From: Ruminococcaceae bacterium UBA1438
Lineage (GTDB): Bacteria; Bacillota; Clostridia; Oscillospirales; Acutalibacteraceae
Length of the DNA: 6,066 nt
Reading direction: 5' to 3'
NCBI GenBank assembly: GCA_002329285.1
Contig: DCTO01000058.1
Coordinates: 17,595 to 23,660 of the forward strand
This document shows, one piece after another, positions 5,842 to 6,066 of this stretch (within the stretch, counting starts at the first letter, position 1; each line of letters starts with the position of its first letter). The notes beneath the pieces were generated by a model. It was not told where the DNA came from, did no database searches, and saw only the letters and a list, made by a program, of their open reading frames with translations. Both the position numbers and the translations under genes were made by a program.

Positions 5842-6066
5842 TTGGTAATTAATTTACTTGTTATAAGTTTCAGCGTTCTTGCATTTATTTTGACAATTCT
5901 TCTTTTATCCAAAAGAGGAAAGGCAAACGATGCCAGAGCCAGAATGATAAGGCGAATTACACAGGAAGAGGAATTAATCAAAATTGATGATTCCGAGCTT
6001 GAAAAATCCTTCTATGAAAGGTTTTTTGCACCGATCGTTGCAAGATTAACCGGCAACGTTGAAAAA
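5842..6066 (+). CDS. tadC: Tad pilus inner-membrane platform protein TadC, N-terminal 75 codons, 3' end outside the window
   Basis: TadC is the second GspF-domain platform protein of the Tad system and is expected to pair with TadB. The frame opens at TTG 5842, 16 nt after the tadB stop, and stays open to the window edge. The visible part starts with a hydrophobic helix (VINLLVISFSVLAFILTILL) and then a basic stretch (SKRGK). An acidic linker follows (QEEELIKIDDSELEKS). The segment ending it, SFYERFFAPIVARLTG, resembles the conserved region before the T2SSF domain in TadC proteins. The T2SSF domain itself lies beyond the window. The call rests on this N-terminal pattern and on position directly after tadB. 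The first in-frame ATG (5947) would remove the membrane helix, so the TTG is preferred. Confidence 0.8.
   Translation, partial: MVINLLVISFSVLAFILTILLLSKRGKANDARARMIRRITQEEELIKIDDSELEKSFYERFFAPIVARLTGNVEK

Overview
The window is a nearly continuous plus-strand gene cluster for a Tad (tight adherence)/Flp-type IVb pilus. Reading along the strand it holds: a TadV/CpaA-type prepilin peptidase (5' end missing), two tandem Flp pilins, a TadE-like minor pilin, CpaB/RcpC, TadZ/CpaE, the CpaF/TadA ATPase, TadB, and the first 75 codons of TadC (3' end missing). The gene content is that of a known system, not a new one. The interest lies in its regulation and in particular protein details.

The moderately AT-rich composition, purine-rich Shine-Dalgarno sequences and codon use heavy in GTT and CTT suggest a Firmicute, probably a Clostridia-class anaerobe. 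Protein features fit: very short Flp pilins with a DEDGQGMIEY core, and an atypical TadZ resembling the Eubacterium type. The order also fits, because cpaB is followed directly by tadZ with no secretin (rcpA/cpaC) or rcpB between them, as expected where there is no outer membrane. No rRNA or other taxonomic marker is present, so genus is not assigned.

Layout: 1-479, prepilin peptidase. 480-571, pilin leader with a small inverted repeat and a very strong ribosome binding site. 572-925, two Flp pilin genes. 926-998, an AT-rich 8-bp-arm dyad, then a strong GNRA-capped intrinsic terminator. 1008-1502, TadE-like protein. 1503-1558, AT-rich gap. 1559-2272, CpaB. 2304-3455, TadZ. 3482-4843, CpaF. 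4824-5825, TadB, overlapping cpaF by 20 nt. 5842 to the end, TadC.

Working model: TadV cleaves the short leaders of both Flp pilins and of the TadE-like protein. CpaF powers assembly on the TadB/TadC inner-membrane platform, TadZ positions the machine, and CpaB acts in the extracytoplasmic space or cell wall. The terminator after the pilins would let pilin mRNA exceed machinery mRNA, with the rest of the operon transcribed by readthrough unless an unseen internal promoter exists. No mobile element, CRISPR array, tRNA or rRNA was seen.
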